Assembly (NCBI GenBank): GCA_020632885.1
Contig: JACKEQ010000024.1
Span: forward strand, 24,095 to 88,094
Direction: 5' to 3'
Source of the DNA: Alphaproteobacteria bacterium
GTDB taxonomy: Bacteria; Myxococcota_A; UBA796; GCA-2862545
DNA length: 64,000 nucleotides
The notes below the pieces were generated by a model that made no database searches, had not been told where the DNA came from, and was given only the letters and a program-made list of their open reading frames with translations. Made by a program: the position numbers and the translations under genes. Position 1 is the first letter of the stretch. Each line of letters starts with the position of its first letter. Of this stretch, positions 50,650-59,014 are shown one piece after another.

Positions 50650-52775
50650 GCGCCCGCATCCCCGACCTCTCCGCGTTCGACCTCGGCCGCCCCGGCCTCG
50701 CCGACGGGTCCGACCCCACCGTGCACGGCACGCCGGAGGGTGTGGACGTGCAGGCCCGCTACGGTGCCCGCGACCTCGACGGGCTCGCGCACCTCGGCAC
50801 GTTCCCGGGCTTCGCGCCCTACGTGCGGGGCCCCTACACCACGATGTACGCGGGCCGTCCGTGGACCATCCGGCAGTACGCCGGGTTCTCCACGGCCGAG
50901 GAGAGCAACGCGTTCTACCGGCGCAACCTCGCGGCCGGCCAGAAGGGGCTCTCCATCGCCTTCGACCTCCCGACCCACCGCGGGTACGACTCCGATCACC
51001 CGCGGGTCACGGGCGACGTCGGCATGGCCGGCGTGGCGGTCGACAGCATGCTCGACATGCGCGTGCTCTTCGAGGGCATCCCGCTCGACCGGATGAGCGT
51101 GTCGATGACCATGAACGGCGCGGTGCTCCCGATCCTCGCGCTCTACGTCGTGGCCGCCGAGGAGCAGGGTGTGGCACCCGAGAAGCTCGCCGGGACCATC
51201 CAGAACGACATCCTCAAGGAGTTCATGGTCCGGAACACGTACATCTACCCGCCGGCCCCGAGCATGCGGATCATCAGCGACATCTTCGCCTTCACGGCGG
51301 AGCACATGCCGCGGTTCAACAGCATCTCGATCAGCGGCTACCACATGCAGGAGGCCGGAGCGACGGCCGACCTCGAGCTCGCGTACACCCTCGCGGACGG
51401 CCTCGAGTACGTGCGCTCCGGCATCGCGGCGGGCCTCGACATCGACGCGTTCGCCCCGCGTCTGTCGTTCTTCTTCGCCATCGGCATGGACTTCTGGATG
51501 GAGGTCGCCAAGCTCCGCGCCGCCCGGCTCCTCTGGCACGAGCTCATCGCGCCGCTGGGCCCGAAGAGCCCCAAGAGCACCATGCTCCGCACCCACTGCC
51601 AGACGTCGGGGTGGTCGCTCACGGCCCAGGACCCCTGGAACAACGTGGTGCGCACGGCCATCGAGGCCATGGCGGCCACCCAGGGCGGCACGCAGAGCCT
51701 GCACACCAACGCGTTCGACGAGGCGCTGGCGCTGCCCACCGACTTCTCCGCCCGCATCGCGCGGAACACGCAGCTCTACCTGCAGCTCGAGACCGACACG
51801 GACGACCTCGTGGACCCCTGGGGCGGCTCGTGGTTCGTCGAGCGTCTCACCCACGACCTCGCCGAGCGCGCCCGCGTGCACCTGCGCGAGATCGAGGAGC
51901 TCGGCGGCATGGCGAAGGCCATCGAGCAGGGCATCCCCAAGCTGCGCATCGAGGAGGCCGCCGCGCGCACGCAGGCCCGGATCGACAGCGGCGAGAAGGT
52001 CGTGGTGGGTGTGAACCGCCACAAGCTCGATGACGAGCCGCCCGTGGACGTGCTGAAGGTCGACAACGCGGCCGTGCGGGCCAACCAGCTCGAGCGGCTC
52101 GCGCAGCTCAAGGCCGAGCGCGACGACACGGCCGTGGCTGCGGCCCTCTCGGCGCTCACGGCCGCGGCCCGCGAGGGCACGGGGAACCTGCTGGCCCTCT
52201 CCATCGAGGCCGCGCGCGCGCGGTGCACGGTGGGTGAGATCTCCTACGCGCTCGAGGAGGCCTGGGGTCGCCATCGGGCCACGATCCAGACCGTCCAGGG
52301 CGTGTATGCTGCGGAGGTCCGTTCCGCGGGAGGCGACATCAGCCCGATCGCACAGCGCATCGAGGCCTTCGAGGCCGCCGAGGGCCGTCGTCCGCGCATC
52401 CTGCTCGCGAAGATGGGCCAGGACGGTCACGACCGCGGGCAGAAGGTCATCGCCACGGCCTTCGCGGACATCGGCTTCGACGTCGACATCGGGCCGCTGT
52501 TCCAGACGCCCGAGGAGACCGCGCTCCAGGCCGTCGAGAACGACGTGCACGTGGTGGGTGTGAGCTCGCTGGCGGCCGGTCACCTCACGCTGGTGCCCGC
52601 GCTGCGCCGGGCGCTGAACGCCCAGGGTCGGGACGACATCCTGATCGTCGTGGGCGGGGTCATCCCCCCCCAGGACCACGACGCCCTGAAGGCGGCCGGT
52701 GCGGTCGCGGTGTTCGGGCCGGGAACGGTCATCGCGGACGCCGCGATGGGCCTGCTCGACGCGCTCGAGGCGTGA
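50646..52775 (+). CDS. mutB: Methylmalonyl-CoA mutase, large (catalytic) subunit
   Basis: Adenosylcobalamin-dependent isomerase linking propionyl-CoA and odd-chain or branched amino-acid breakdown to the TCA cycle; cytoplasmic. The 709-residue product has the barrel (SIAFDLPTHRGYDSDHPRVT, TGTIQNDILKEF-like AGTIQNDILKEFMVRNTY, TSGWSLTAQDPWNNVVRTAI) and the C-terminal B12 domain with the DxHxxG motif, Asp593 and His595 (KMGQDGHDRGQKV). The chaperone GTPase MeaB and the epimerase are not in the window. Start overlaps mutA. Confidence 0.98.
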   Translation: MSARIPDLSAFDLGRPGLADGSDPTVHGTPEGVDVQARYGARDLDGLAHLGTFPGFAPYVRGPYTTMYAGRPWTIRQYAGFSTAEESNAFYRRNLAAGQKGLSIAFDLPTHRGYDSDHPRVTGDVGMAGVAVDSMLDMRVLFEGIPLDRMSVSMTMNGAVLPILALYVVAAEEQGVAPEKLAGTIQNDILKEFMVRNTYIYPPAPSMRIISDIFAFTAEHMPRFNSISISGYHMQEAGATADLELAYTLADGLEYVRSGIAAGLDIDAFAPRLSFFFAIGMDFWMEVAKLRAARLLWHELIAPLGPKSPKSTMLRTHCQTSGWSLTAQDPWNNVVRTAIEAMAATQGGTQSLHTNAFDEALALPTDFSARIARNTQLYLQLETDTDDLVDPWGGSWFVERLTHDLAERARVHLREIEELGGMAKAIEQGIPKLRIEEAAARTQARIDSGEKVVVGVNRHKLDDEPPVDVLKVDNAAVRANQLERLAQLKAERDDTAVAAALSALTAAAREGTGNLLALSIEAARARCTVGEISYALEEAWGRHRATIQTVQGVYAAEVRSAGGDISPIAQRIEAFEAAEGRRPRILLAKMGQDGHDRGQKVIATAFADIGFDVDIGPLFQTPEETALQAVENDVHVVGVSSLAAGHLTLVPALRRALNAQGRDDILIVVGGVIPPQDHDALKAAGAVAVFGPGTVIADAAMGLLDALEA

Positions 52776-52794
52776 CGCACCGGGTCCTCAACGC

Positions 52795-54255
52795 ATGAAC
52801 GAGCCCACCCCAGAGCGCACGCCGATGGCGACGGCCCTCTCGGCCACGTTGGTGGGCGTGTACGCGCTGCAGTGGGCCTTCGGCGCGACCGACGGGCTCG
52901 GTCTCGTGCACATGGGCGCCACCAGCCCCGTGTTCTGGGAGCGGTTGCACGTGTGGACGGTGTTCTCGTCCACCCTGCTGCACATCGGCGTGCTCCACCT
53001 GCTCGCCAACACCTACTTCACCTACGTGGTGGGTGGCCTGCTCGAGCGCGTCATCGGGCCCTGGCGCATGCTCCTGGTCTTCTTCGCGGGAGGCACGGTC
53101 GGCAGCCTCCTCTCGGTCGTCCTGCTCTCCGACACCGTCTCGGCCGGGGCCTCCGGCGGCGCGTGGGGGCTGATGATCGCCATGCTCCTCCTGCTGCTGT
53201 CCCCGTGGTTGCGGGTCGGCACCCGCCTGCGCGCGGGCCCGGTCGGGCCGCTCCTGCGCTTGATCGGGCTGAACGCCGTCCTCTCCTTCCTGCCTGGGAT
53301 CAACGGCCTCGCGCACCTCGGAGGCGGGCTGGGCGGAGCCATGGCCGTCGTGATCACCGCGCGCGGAGGGCGGATCTGGGCCGTACCGGCCGGGCTTGCC
53401 TACCTGGTGCACCTCGGTGCGCTCGCGGTGGCGGTCTTCGTCGGGCGTCCGTGGGCGCTCGGAGACGTCGGGCCGGTGGAGCGACGCACGGTGCTGGACG
53501 GGTACGTGAGCCTCGAGCTGCCGATCGCCATGGAGACGGCGGACACCCCCGAGGGGCTCGCGACGCTCGGGGGGTCCGTGGACTGGGACCCCCTGACCGT
53601 CAGCATCGAGCTGGCGCGTTTCGACGAGCCGCCCTGGGCCGGCATCGCCTCCCAGGCCGTCCCCTGTCCCGGGAACTGCCAGGCCAGGCGCGCGCAGAAC
53701 GCGTCCGGGGGCGAGGCGCTCTGGGGGTTCCGACCGTACGGGCCGTACGCCCTGGTGACGGTCTTCGCGATGCCGGCCGGGATCGACGACCCCGACTGGG
53801 CCCTCCAGGCGGTGCAGGGTGCGACGCTCACCGAGGCGGGCGTGGGCCTGCTCGTCAGCCTCGCCGTGACCGCCCGGAGCGACGGAGACCCCGCGACCCA
53901 CCGTGACGTGCTCGAGGCCCTGCTGATCGACCACCCGGACTCGGCGCGGGCCCTGAACCAGCTCGCCTGGCAGCTGGCCACCGACCCCGACCCCGCCTGG
54001 CGCGACGGAGCCCGAGCGGTGGAGCTGGCGAAGCGGGCCGTCGAGCTGGAGCCCCTCCCGTCCTACCAGGACACGCTCGCGGCCGCCCGGGCGGAGACGG
54101 GTGACTTCGCCGAGGCCGTCCGGATCCAGCGACAGGTCGTGGAGGCCGACCCCGACCCCGGCTTCGGAGCCCACCTCGCGGTCCTGGAGCGTGGAGAGCC
54201 CGTCCGGGAGGACCCCATGGCCGCAAGGACTGTTCCAGCCCAGGGTCCCGAGTAG
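52795..54255 (+). CDS. Rhomboid-family membrane protein with TPR-like C-terminus
   Basis: A 486-residue protein. Residues 1-210 are a rhomboid intramembrane serine protease: LHIGVLHLLANTYFTYVVGG with the HxxxN pair (His68, Asn72), the catalytic Ser120 in SAGASGGAWGLM, and the His174 in NGLAHLGGGLGG. After a further hydrophobic helix the C-terminal 250 residues are soluble. They include a beta-rich part, then a helix-rich TPR-like tail (ALNQLAWQLATDPDPAWRDG, AKRAVELEPLPSYQDTLAAA). Fusion to such a tail suggests a docking function. Starts 19 bp after mutB. Confidence 0.88.
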   Translation: MNEPTPERTPMATALSATLVGVYALQWAFGATDGLGLVHMGATSPVFWERLHVWTVFSSTLLHIGVLHLLANTYFTYVVGGLLERVIGPWRMLLVFFAGGTVGSLLSVVLLSDTVSAGASGGAWGLMIAMLLLLLSPWLRVGTRLRAGPVGPLLRLIGLNAVLSFLPGINGLAHLGGGLGGAMAVVITARGGRIWAVPAGLAYLVHLGALAVAVFVGRPWALGDVGPVERRTVLDGYVSLELPIAMETADTPEGLATLGGSVDWDPLTVSIELARFDEPPWAGIASQAVPCPGNCQARRAQNASGGEALWGFRPYGPYALVTVFAMPAGIDDPDWALQAVQGATLTEAGVGLLVSLAVTARSDGDPATHRDVLEALLIDHPDSARALNQLAWQLATDPDPAWRDGARAVELAKRAVELEPLPSYQDTLAAARAETGDFAEAVRIQRQVVEADPDPGFGAHLAVLERGEPVREDPMAARTVPAQGPE

Positions 54256-54281
54256 CCGATAGGACGGCCCCAGGAGGAACG

Positions 54282-55202
54282 ATGGGACGGCTGGTGGACG
54301 GGGTGTGGCGCGACGAGTGGTACGACACCAGCAAGACCGGTGGGTCGTTCGCGCGCACCACGGCGGTCTTCCGTGACGACGTGACGCCCGGCGGGCGCTT
54401 CGCCCCCGAGGCGGGTCGCTACCACCTCGTGATCGCGGACGCCTGCCCGTGGTGCCACCGCGTGGCGATCGCCCGCGAGCTGTTCGGGCTCCAGGACGTC
54501 ATCACGATGAACCGCGTGCAGCCCCTGATGCTCGAGCAGGGCTGGGTGTTCGCGGAGCCGGACCCCGTGCTCGGGGTGGAGACCGCCTGGCAGATCTACA
54601 CGAAGGCCGCCCCGCACTACTCGGGCCGGGTGACCGTGCCGATCCTCTGGGACCGCGAGCACGGCACCATCGTGAACAACGAGAGCAGCGAGCTCATCCG
54701 GATGCTCGACGGTGCCTTCCGGCCGCTGCACACCCGTGAGCAGCCGTCGTGGTACCCCGAGGACCACCGCGAGGCGATCGACGGCGTGAACACCTGGGTG
54801 TACGACCAGATCAACAACGGGGTGTACAAGTCGGGGTTCGCCACGACCCAGGAGGCCTACGAGGCCGCCGTCACCGAGCTCTTCGTGGCCCTCGACCGCG
54901 CGGAGGCCCTCCTTCAGGGCCGGGAGTACCTCGTCGCCGACTGGCCCACCGAGGCGGACTGGCGGCTCTTCGTCACCCTCCTGAGGTTCGACGCCGTGTA
55001 CCACGGCCACTTCAAGTGCAACCTGCGTCGCATCGTGGACTACCCGAACCTCCAGGCGTTCACCGAGCGGCTCTGGAACGTGCCGGGTGTGCGGGAGGTC
55101 ACGGACATGACGTCGATCAAGCTGCACTACTACGGGTCGCACAAGACGGTGAACCCGACGGGCATCGTAGCCATGGGCCCCGCGGACTCGCCCTTCCGCT
55201 AG
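54282..55202 (+). CDS. Xi-class glutathione S-transferase (YqjG/glutathionyl-hydroquinone reductase)
   Basis: A 306-residue protein of the xi-class GST family, which removes glutathione from glutathionyl-hydroquinones. The active CPWCHR motif (Cys55) is in the N-terminal thioredoxin fold, with GRVTVPILWDREHGTIVNNE for the glutathione site. The C-terminal helical domain has WVYDQINNGVYKSGFATTQE and SEADWRLF-like TEADWRLFVTLLRFDAVYHG. ATG follows AGGAGGAACG. The 3' end overlaps the convergent membrane protein by 4 bp. Confidence 0.93.
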   Translation: MGRLVDGVWRDEWYDTSKTGGSFARTTAVFRDDVTPGGRFAPEAGRYHLVIADACPWCHRVAIARELFGLQDVITMNRVQPLMLEQGWVFAEPDPVLGVETAWQIYTKAAPHYSGRVTVPILWDREHGTIVNNESSELIRMLDGAFRPLHTREQPSWYPEDHREAIDGVNTWVYDQINNGVYKSGFATTQEAYEAAVTELFVALDRAEALLQGREYLVADWPTEADWRLFVTLLRFDAVYHGHFKCNLRRIVDYPNLQAFTERLWNVPGVREVTDMTSIKLHYYGSHKTVNPTGIVAMGPADSPFR

Positions 55203-55807
55203 GCGAGACGCCGCATGCGCTGCGGGAGGAGCTGGAGCAGCGCTTCGTCGGGCTCTCCGGTCCCCTGGCGAGCGCGGTCGGCGGCCGACTCGATGGACTG
55301 GGCGAGCCAGGCAGCCGACGCCTCTGGCACCCGGTCGACCGGCAGCTCCACGTCGCCATCGTCGCACACGAGCCGCAGCACGCCCTGGTTCACGTACGCC
55401 GAGCGGACCGCCGCGAGCTCCACCCGCTGCGTGCGGACCCTGCCACCCTCGTGGGTCAGCAGGAGGTGCTGCGGACCGATCTGCACGAGGGTCTGGCTGA
55501 CGGTGACCGCGCTCCAGACCGAGAGCGCCAGGCCCGCCAGGACCGCGAAGGTCATGCTGTTCACGAGGTGAGGCAGCAGGTTCCACGGCATGCTGGCGAT
55601 GGGTCCGGGGACCCCGAGCGCGACGGCACCGTGGACCATGGCCTCCGCCACCATGTAGAGCGCGAACACGAGGACCGGCGAGAGGGCGGTGAGGGCGAGG
55701 GCCCGCGTGAGGGTCGGGGGCCGGCGCGTGGCCCGCGGCAGCCGGACCGTGACGGCGCCGTGCTCGAACACGGCAGCGAGGGCGTCGGCGGGGTGGCGTT
55801 CCTGCAT
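55199..55807 (-). CDS. Membrane protein, two helices, with beta-rich soluble domain
   Basis: A 202-residue protein. Two hydrophobic helices (ALALTALSPVLVFALYMVAE and NSMTFAVLAGLALSVWSAVT) are separated by a short loop, followed by a soluble domain with small strands (LVQIGPQHLLLTHEGGRVRT, LRLVCDDGDVELPVDRVPEA), like bacterial PH or YdbT-type domains. ATG at 55807 begins after a long leader without good coding. Function unknown. Confidence 0.65.
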   Translation of the reverse strand: MQERHPADALAAVFEHGAVTVRLPRATRRPPTLTRALALTALSPVLVFALYMVAEAMVHGAVALGVPGPIASMPWNLLPHLVNSMTFAVLAGLALSVWSAVTVSQTLVQIGPQHLLLTHEGGRVRTQRVELAAVRSAYVNQGVLRLVCDDGDVELPVDRVPEASAAWLAQSIESAADRARQGTGEPDEALLQLLPQRMRRLA

Positions 55808-55826
55808 GCAGGGGCCTGACCGGGCG

Positions 55827-56348
55827 TCAGCGGGTCTCGTCCACCACGCAGCCCTCGGGGCACGGCGTGCCCATCCCACCACAGCCCTCCACGGTCACCC
55901 AGGGCTCGAAGATGCGCCTCGCGCAGGCCTCCAGCTCCGGAGGACCCGTGTAGAGCGGCTCGAGCTGGAAGCAGATGTTGCCGCCAGCAGGGTTGTCGTC
56001 GCCCCAGATGAACGATCCGACGCACGTTCCGTCGACGTGGTACACGCCGCTCGACCCTGCGCCATACTGCCCGAACCAGGACCGGACGTAGTAGTTGGGG
56101 TCCTCGGCACAGAATGCAAGAAAAGTCGGCGTACACTCGTCATCCTCCGACCCGAGCCCGGGCAGGGTCAAGTCATCGACGATGCGTTGCCAATTCTCCA
56201 ATCTCGAACCTGCCGGGCAGTTGTGAGCGACGGGCTCCACGCAGCCAGTTGGCCTGACCCGGCACTCCCGGCTGAACCGGATGCCGCACTCGCGGCCCTC
56301 CGTCGGGTCGGGGAAGCGGTCGCACGCGAGCAACAAGAGCACCGTCAT
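55827..56348 (-). CDS. Cysteine-rich lipoprotein, related to the one at 21821
   Basis: A 173-residue lipoprotein: signal peptide MTVLLLLAC with Cys9 as lipidation site, then many Cys (RECGIRF, SRECRVR, GCVEP, HNCPAG, DECTPTFLAFCA, GTCVG, NICFQ, ACARR, EGCGG, TPCPEGCV). YHVDGTCVG and later ACARRIFEPWVTVEGCGGMG resemble VYSPDGTC and ACIWKEYLEPSPCMG in the lipoprotein at 21821-22210. ATG at 56348 follows GGAGGTGGG. Function unknown, extracytoplasmic. Confidence 0.7.
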   Translation of the reverse strand: MTVLLLLACDRFPDPTEGRECGIRFSRECRVRPTGCVEPVAHNCPAGSRLENWQRIVDDLTLPGLGSEDDECTPTFLAFCAEDPNYYVRSWFGQYGAGSSGVYHVDGTCVGSFIWGDDNPAGGNICFQLEPLYTGPPELEACARRIFEPWVTVEGCGGMGTPCPEGCVVDETR

Positions 56349-56410
56349 CCCACCTCCGGGCACGGCACCTCAGCATAGAAGACCCCGACAGCACCGTCCA
56401 TTGCAGCCCG

Positions 56411-57217
56411 TCAGGTGGGCTTCGGCCCGTCGGGCTCCGTGCTCTCGTCCGCCTGGAACACGAACAGCAACGCACGCAGCACGTCCGTGCGGGTCACCAC
56501 CGACACCGGCACCCCCTGATCCACCGCGATCATCGAGCCGATCCGCAGCCTCTTCATCTCCGCTGCCACCTGCCGGAGGCTGCTGCGCAGCGGCATGGTG
56601 CGCACGATGCCGGGTGGCAGCACGTCGCCGACGGCCAGATCGTGGTCCGCCGCCATCAGATCGCGCACCGACACGACGCCCGCGATGGTCGGCCCGCGCG
56701 TGACGACCAGATGCCGCACGCCGAGGTCCACCATGCGCGCCAGCCCGTCCAGCACGGGCGTGTCGGCATCGATGCCGCGCACACCCCGGTGCACCGCCCC
56801 CACGAAGCCCTCCGGCAACAGGCGCGCCGCCGCACGCACCGCGTCGTGCTCGGTGAGGATGCCCACCGGCGTCCCGTCCGCCTCGAGCACGAGCGCGTAG
56901 TCCGAGCCCGCGTCGCGGAGGGCGGCGAGCCCGAGGGCCAGCTCGTCGTCGGGGTGCACGATCGCCCGCGCCGGCCGCGCGAGCTCCCGGGGCTCCCGCG
57001 CCACGCGCTCCACCCACACCCCGTCGTCCACCAGCGTGCCCGCGGAGAACACGTCGATGTCCGACAGGACCCCGGCCACACGGCCGTTCTTGCGCAGCAG
57101 CGGCGCATGGCGGATCCCCTCGTCCCAGAGGAGGCGCGCCACGTCCGCCATCTCCACGTCCACCGGGCAACCCACCAGGGGCGCCCCCATCCAGTCCCGC
57201 ACGCGCTCGGTCTTCAT
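56411..57217 (-). CDS. Protein with four CBS domains
   Basis: A 268-residue protein composed of four CBS motifs forming two Bateman modules: residues 1-60 (VRDWMGAPLVGCPVDVEMAD), 85-135 (AIVHPDDELALGLAALRDAG), 140-195 (TPVLDGLARMVDLGVRHLVV) and 200-255 (IVRTMPLRSSLRQVAAEMKR). CBS modules bind adenine nucleotides and sense energy state. There is no attached enzyme, so it may act on a partner. Starts overlap with the ChaC stop (ATGA). Confidence 0.9.
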   Translation of the reverse strand: MKTERVRDWMGAPLVGCPVDVEMADVARLLWDEGIRHAPLLRKNGRVAGVLSDIDVFSAGTLVDDGVWVERVAREPRELARPARAIVHPDDELALGLAALRDAGSDYALVLEADGTPVGILTEHDAVRAAARLLPEGFVGAVHRGVRGIDADTPVLDGLARMVDLGVRHLVVTRGPTIAGVVSVRDLMAADHDLAVGDVLPPGIVRTMPLRSSLRQVAAEMKRLRIGSMIAVDQGVPVSVVTRTDVLRALLFVFQADESTEPDGPKPT

Positions 57218-57780
57218 CGGCTCTCCCGGCGTCCCCCCGATGCAACCCCCAGGCCACGTACCGCGGCGAGCAGCTCCGTGACATGGGGATCGGGCACCCC
57301 GAGTTCGGCGAGCGCGTCGTGGAGCCGCTCGAGGTACTCCAGGTTGGACCCGCTCGGACCGTGGGAGCTGGCGATCTGCCGCGCGATGACGTCCGGCGCC
57401 GCAGGACCCAGGAACTCCGGGTTCGCCGGCGTCGCGACGTACACACGCGCCCCGACCGACCGACCGTCCGCGAGGGCCAGGGTCACGTCCAGCGCGTCGT
57501 ACCCGGCCTTCTCGCGGTGATCGAGCGCCGCGAGCACGCCCGCCACGTCCGCCGCGCCCACCCGGAACGCCCGCCCGTGCACCCGCCCACCCGCGTGGGC
57601 CACGAGCGTCACCACACGACCGGGCGCCTCGGGCGTGCCGCGATGGTCAGGGCTCGCCTGCCAGAACCGGCGCACGAAGCCGTCGAGAGAGGCCGGGACC
57701 TGCTCCACGAACGGGAAGGCGGGCCGCCACACGAGCGACCCGTACCCGAACACCCAGCATCCCCGTTCACTCTCGCACAC
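57214..57780 (-). CDS. Gamma-glutamylcyclotransferase, ChaC type
   Basis: Degrades glutathione to 5-oxoproline and Cys-Gly. The 188-residue product has the substrate loop WVFGYGSLVWRP, FVRRFWQASPDHRGTPEAPG, and the catalytic Glu in LDHREKAGYD, all in order for ChaC. The GTG at 57780 is chosen as it keeps the WVFGYGSL strand complete; a second GTG at 57753 begins inside it. The xi-class GST 2 kb away is also glutathione-linked. Diverges from the haem-binding lipoprotein gene across 85 bp. Confidence 0.9.
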   Translation of the reverse strand: MCESERGCWVFGYGSLVWRPAFPFVEQVPASLDGFVRRFWQASPDHRGTPEAPGRVVTLVAHAGGRVHGRAFRVGAADVAGVLAALDHREKAGYDALDVTLALADGRSVGARVYVATPANPEFLGPAAPDVIARQIASSHGPSGSNLEYLERLHDALAELGVPDPHVTELLAAVRGLGVASGGRRESR

Positions 57781-57865
57781 GGGGGTGACGATATCCCACC
57801 GCGCCCCCGTGTGGACGGGCCGGTCGGGACGGGACCGGCTAAGGTCGTGGGGCTGGAGGCGACCC

Positions 57866-59011
57866 GTGTTCTCGCTCGTCCTGTTCCACCTGATGGCCTG
57901 CGACGACACGCTCTGGCCGGTGGCCGAGCCCACCGGTGAAGGCTGGTGTGGCGTGCAGAGCCTGCTCGGGGGCGAGTGCCTCACCTGCCACAGCGCCGCC
58001 TCGGCCCTGGGAGGCCTCGACCTCGAGACGGACCCCACCGCCGTGCTCACGTTCACGGGTCCGACCGGGCAGGCCTTCGTCGTCCCAGGCGACCACGCGA
58101 GCAGCTTCCTCTACCGCAAGCTCGCAGGCACCGACCTCGCGGCCGGGGAGGGCACCGTGATGCCGCCCTCCGGCTCCCCGTCCGCCGAGATCCTCGCCAA
58201 CCTCGCCACCTGGATCGACGACGGCGCCACGATCGACACGTCCTGCACGGGCGGCGGCGAGACCCCGCGCTTCCACCCGGTCGGCTGGGCCGACCCCGAC
58301 GTCCACGGCACGGAGGCCAAGCTCCGCACCGACGCCACCCTCGTGTGCACGAGCTGCCACGGCGAGGCCCTCGAGGGCGGCACGGGCCCCTCCTGCGACA
58401 CCTGCCACGGGTCTCCCGTGGCGTCGGACGCCTGGCGCACCGACTGCACGTTCTGCCACGGCGAGCCCGGCGTGAGCGAGGCCCCGCCACGCCAGATCGA
58501 CGGCGCGCTCACTTCGGCCGGCGCGGCCTTCCCGGCCCACCGCATCCACACCGACGACACCACGCTGGCCACGCCCTTCGGCTGCGACACCTGCCACGTC
58601 GAGCCCACCAGCGTCCTGAGCCCCGGGCACCTGTTCATCGACGACGACACGCCCGGTGTCGCCGAGGTCGCCATGGCCCAGGGCACCTGGGACGGCGCGT
58701 CCTGCACGGACACCTGCCACGGCGCCGCCGCCTTCCCGGTCACGGGCACCGCGGGATGCGGCTCCTGCCACAGCGTGGCCGTCGTGGCCAGCCTGTCGGG
58801 GGAGCACGCCGAGCACGCCAACCACGCGGTCACCTGCGACGAGTGCCACGACAGCGTCACCCCGGCGAACCCGGGCTACACGGTCACCCGCCCCGAGCAG
58901 CACATGAACGGCACGGTGGACATCACGCTGCCCGTGGAGATGACGCGCAACCCCGACGGGAGCTGCACGGGCACCTGCCACCTCGAGACGCACACGAACG
59001 CCACCTGGTGA
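57866..59011 (+). CDS. Multihaem c-type cytochrome-like lipoprotein
   Basis: A 381-residue lipoprotein. Signal peptide MFSLVLFHLMAC with lipidated Cys12. Seven CxxCH haem-attachment motifs are present (CLTCH, CTSCH, CDTCH, CTFCH, CDTCH, CGSCH, CDECH) and two longer CX3CH (CTDTCH, CTGTCH) of the kind seen in some Geobacter cytochromes. Haem incorporation would need the c-type maturation system in the periplasm; none is in the window. A role in extracellular or periplasmic electron transfer is a family-based guess. GTG start follows GGAGGCGACCC. Confidence 0.85.
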   Translation: MFSLVLFHLMACDDTLWPVAEPTGEGWCGVQSLLGGECLTCHSAASALGGLDLETDPTAVLTFTGPTGQAFVVPGDHASSFLYRKLAGTDLAAGEGTVMPPSGSPSAEILANLATWIDDGATIDTSCTGGGETPRFHPVGWADPDVHGTEAKLRTDATLVCTSCHGEALEGGTGPSCDTCHGSPVASDAWRTDCTFCHGEPGVSEAPPRQIDGALTSAGAAFPAHRIHTDDTTLATPFGCDTCHVEPTSVLSPGHLFIDDDTPGVAEVAMAQGTWDGASCTDTCHGAAAFPVTGTAGCGSCHSVAVVASLSGEHAEHANHAVTCDECHDSVTPANPGYTVTRPEQHMNGTVDITLPVEMTRNPDGSCTGTCHLETHTNATW

Positions 59012-59014
59012 CCG

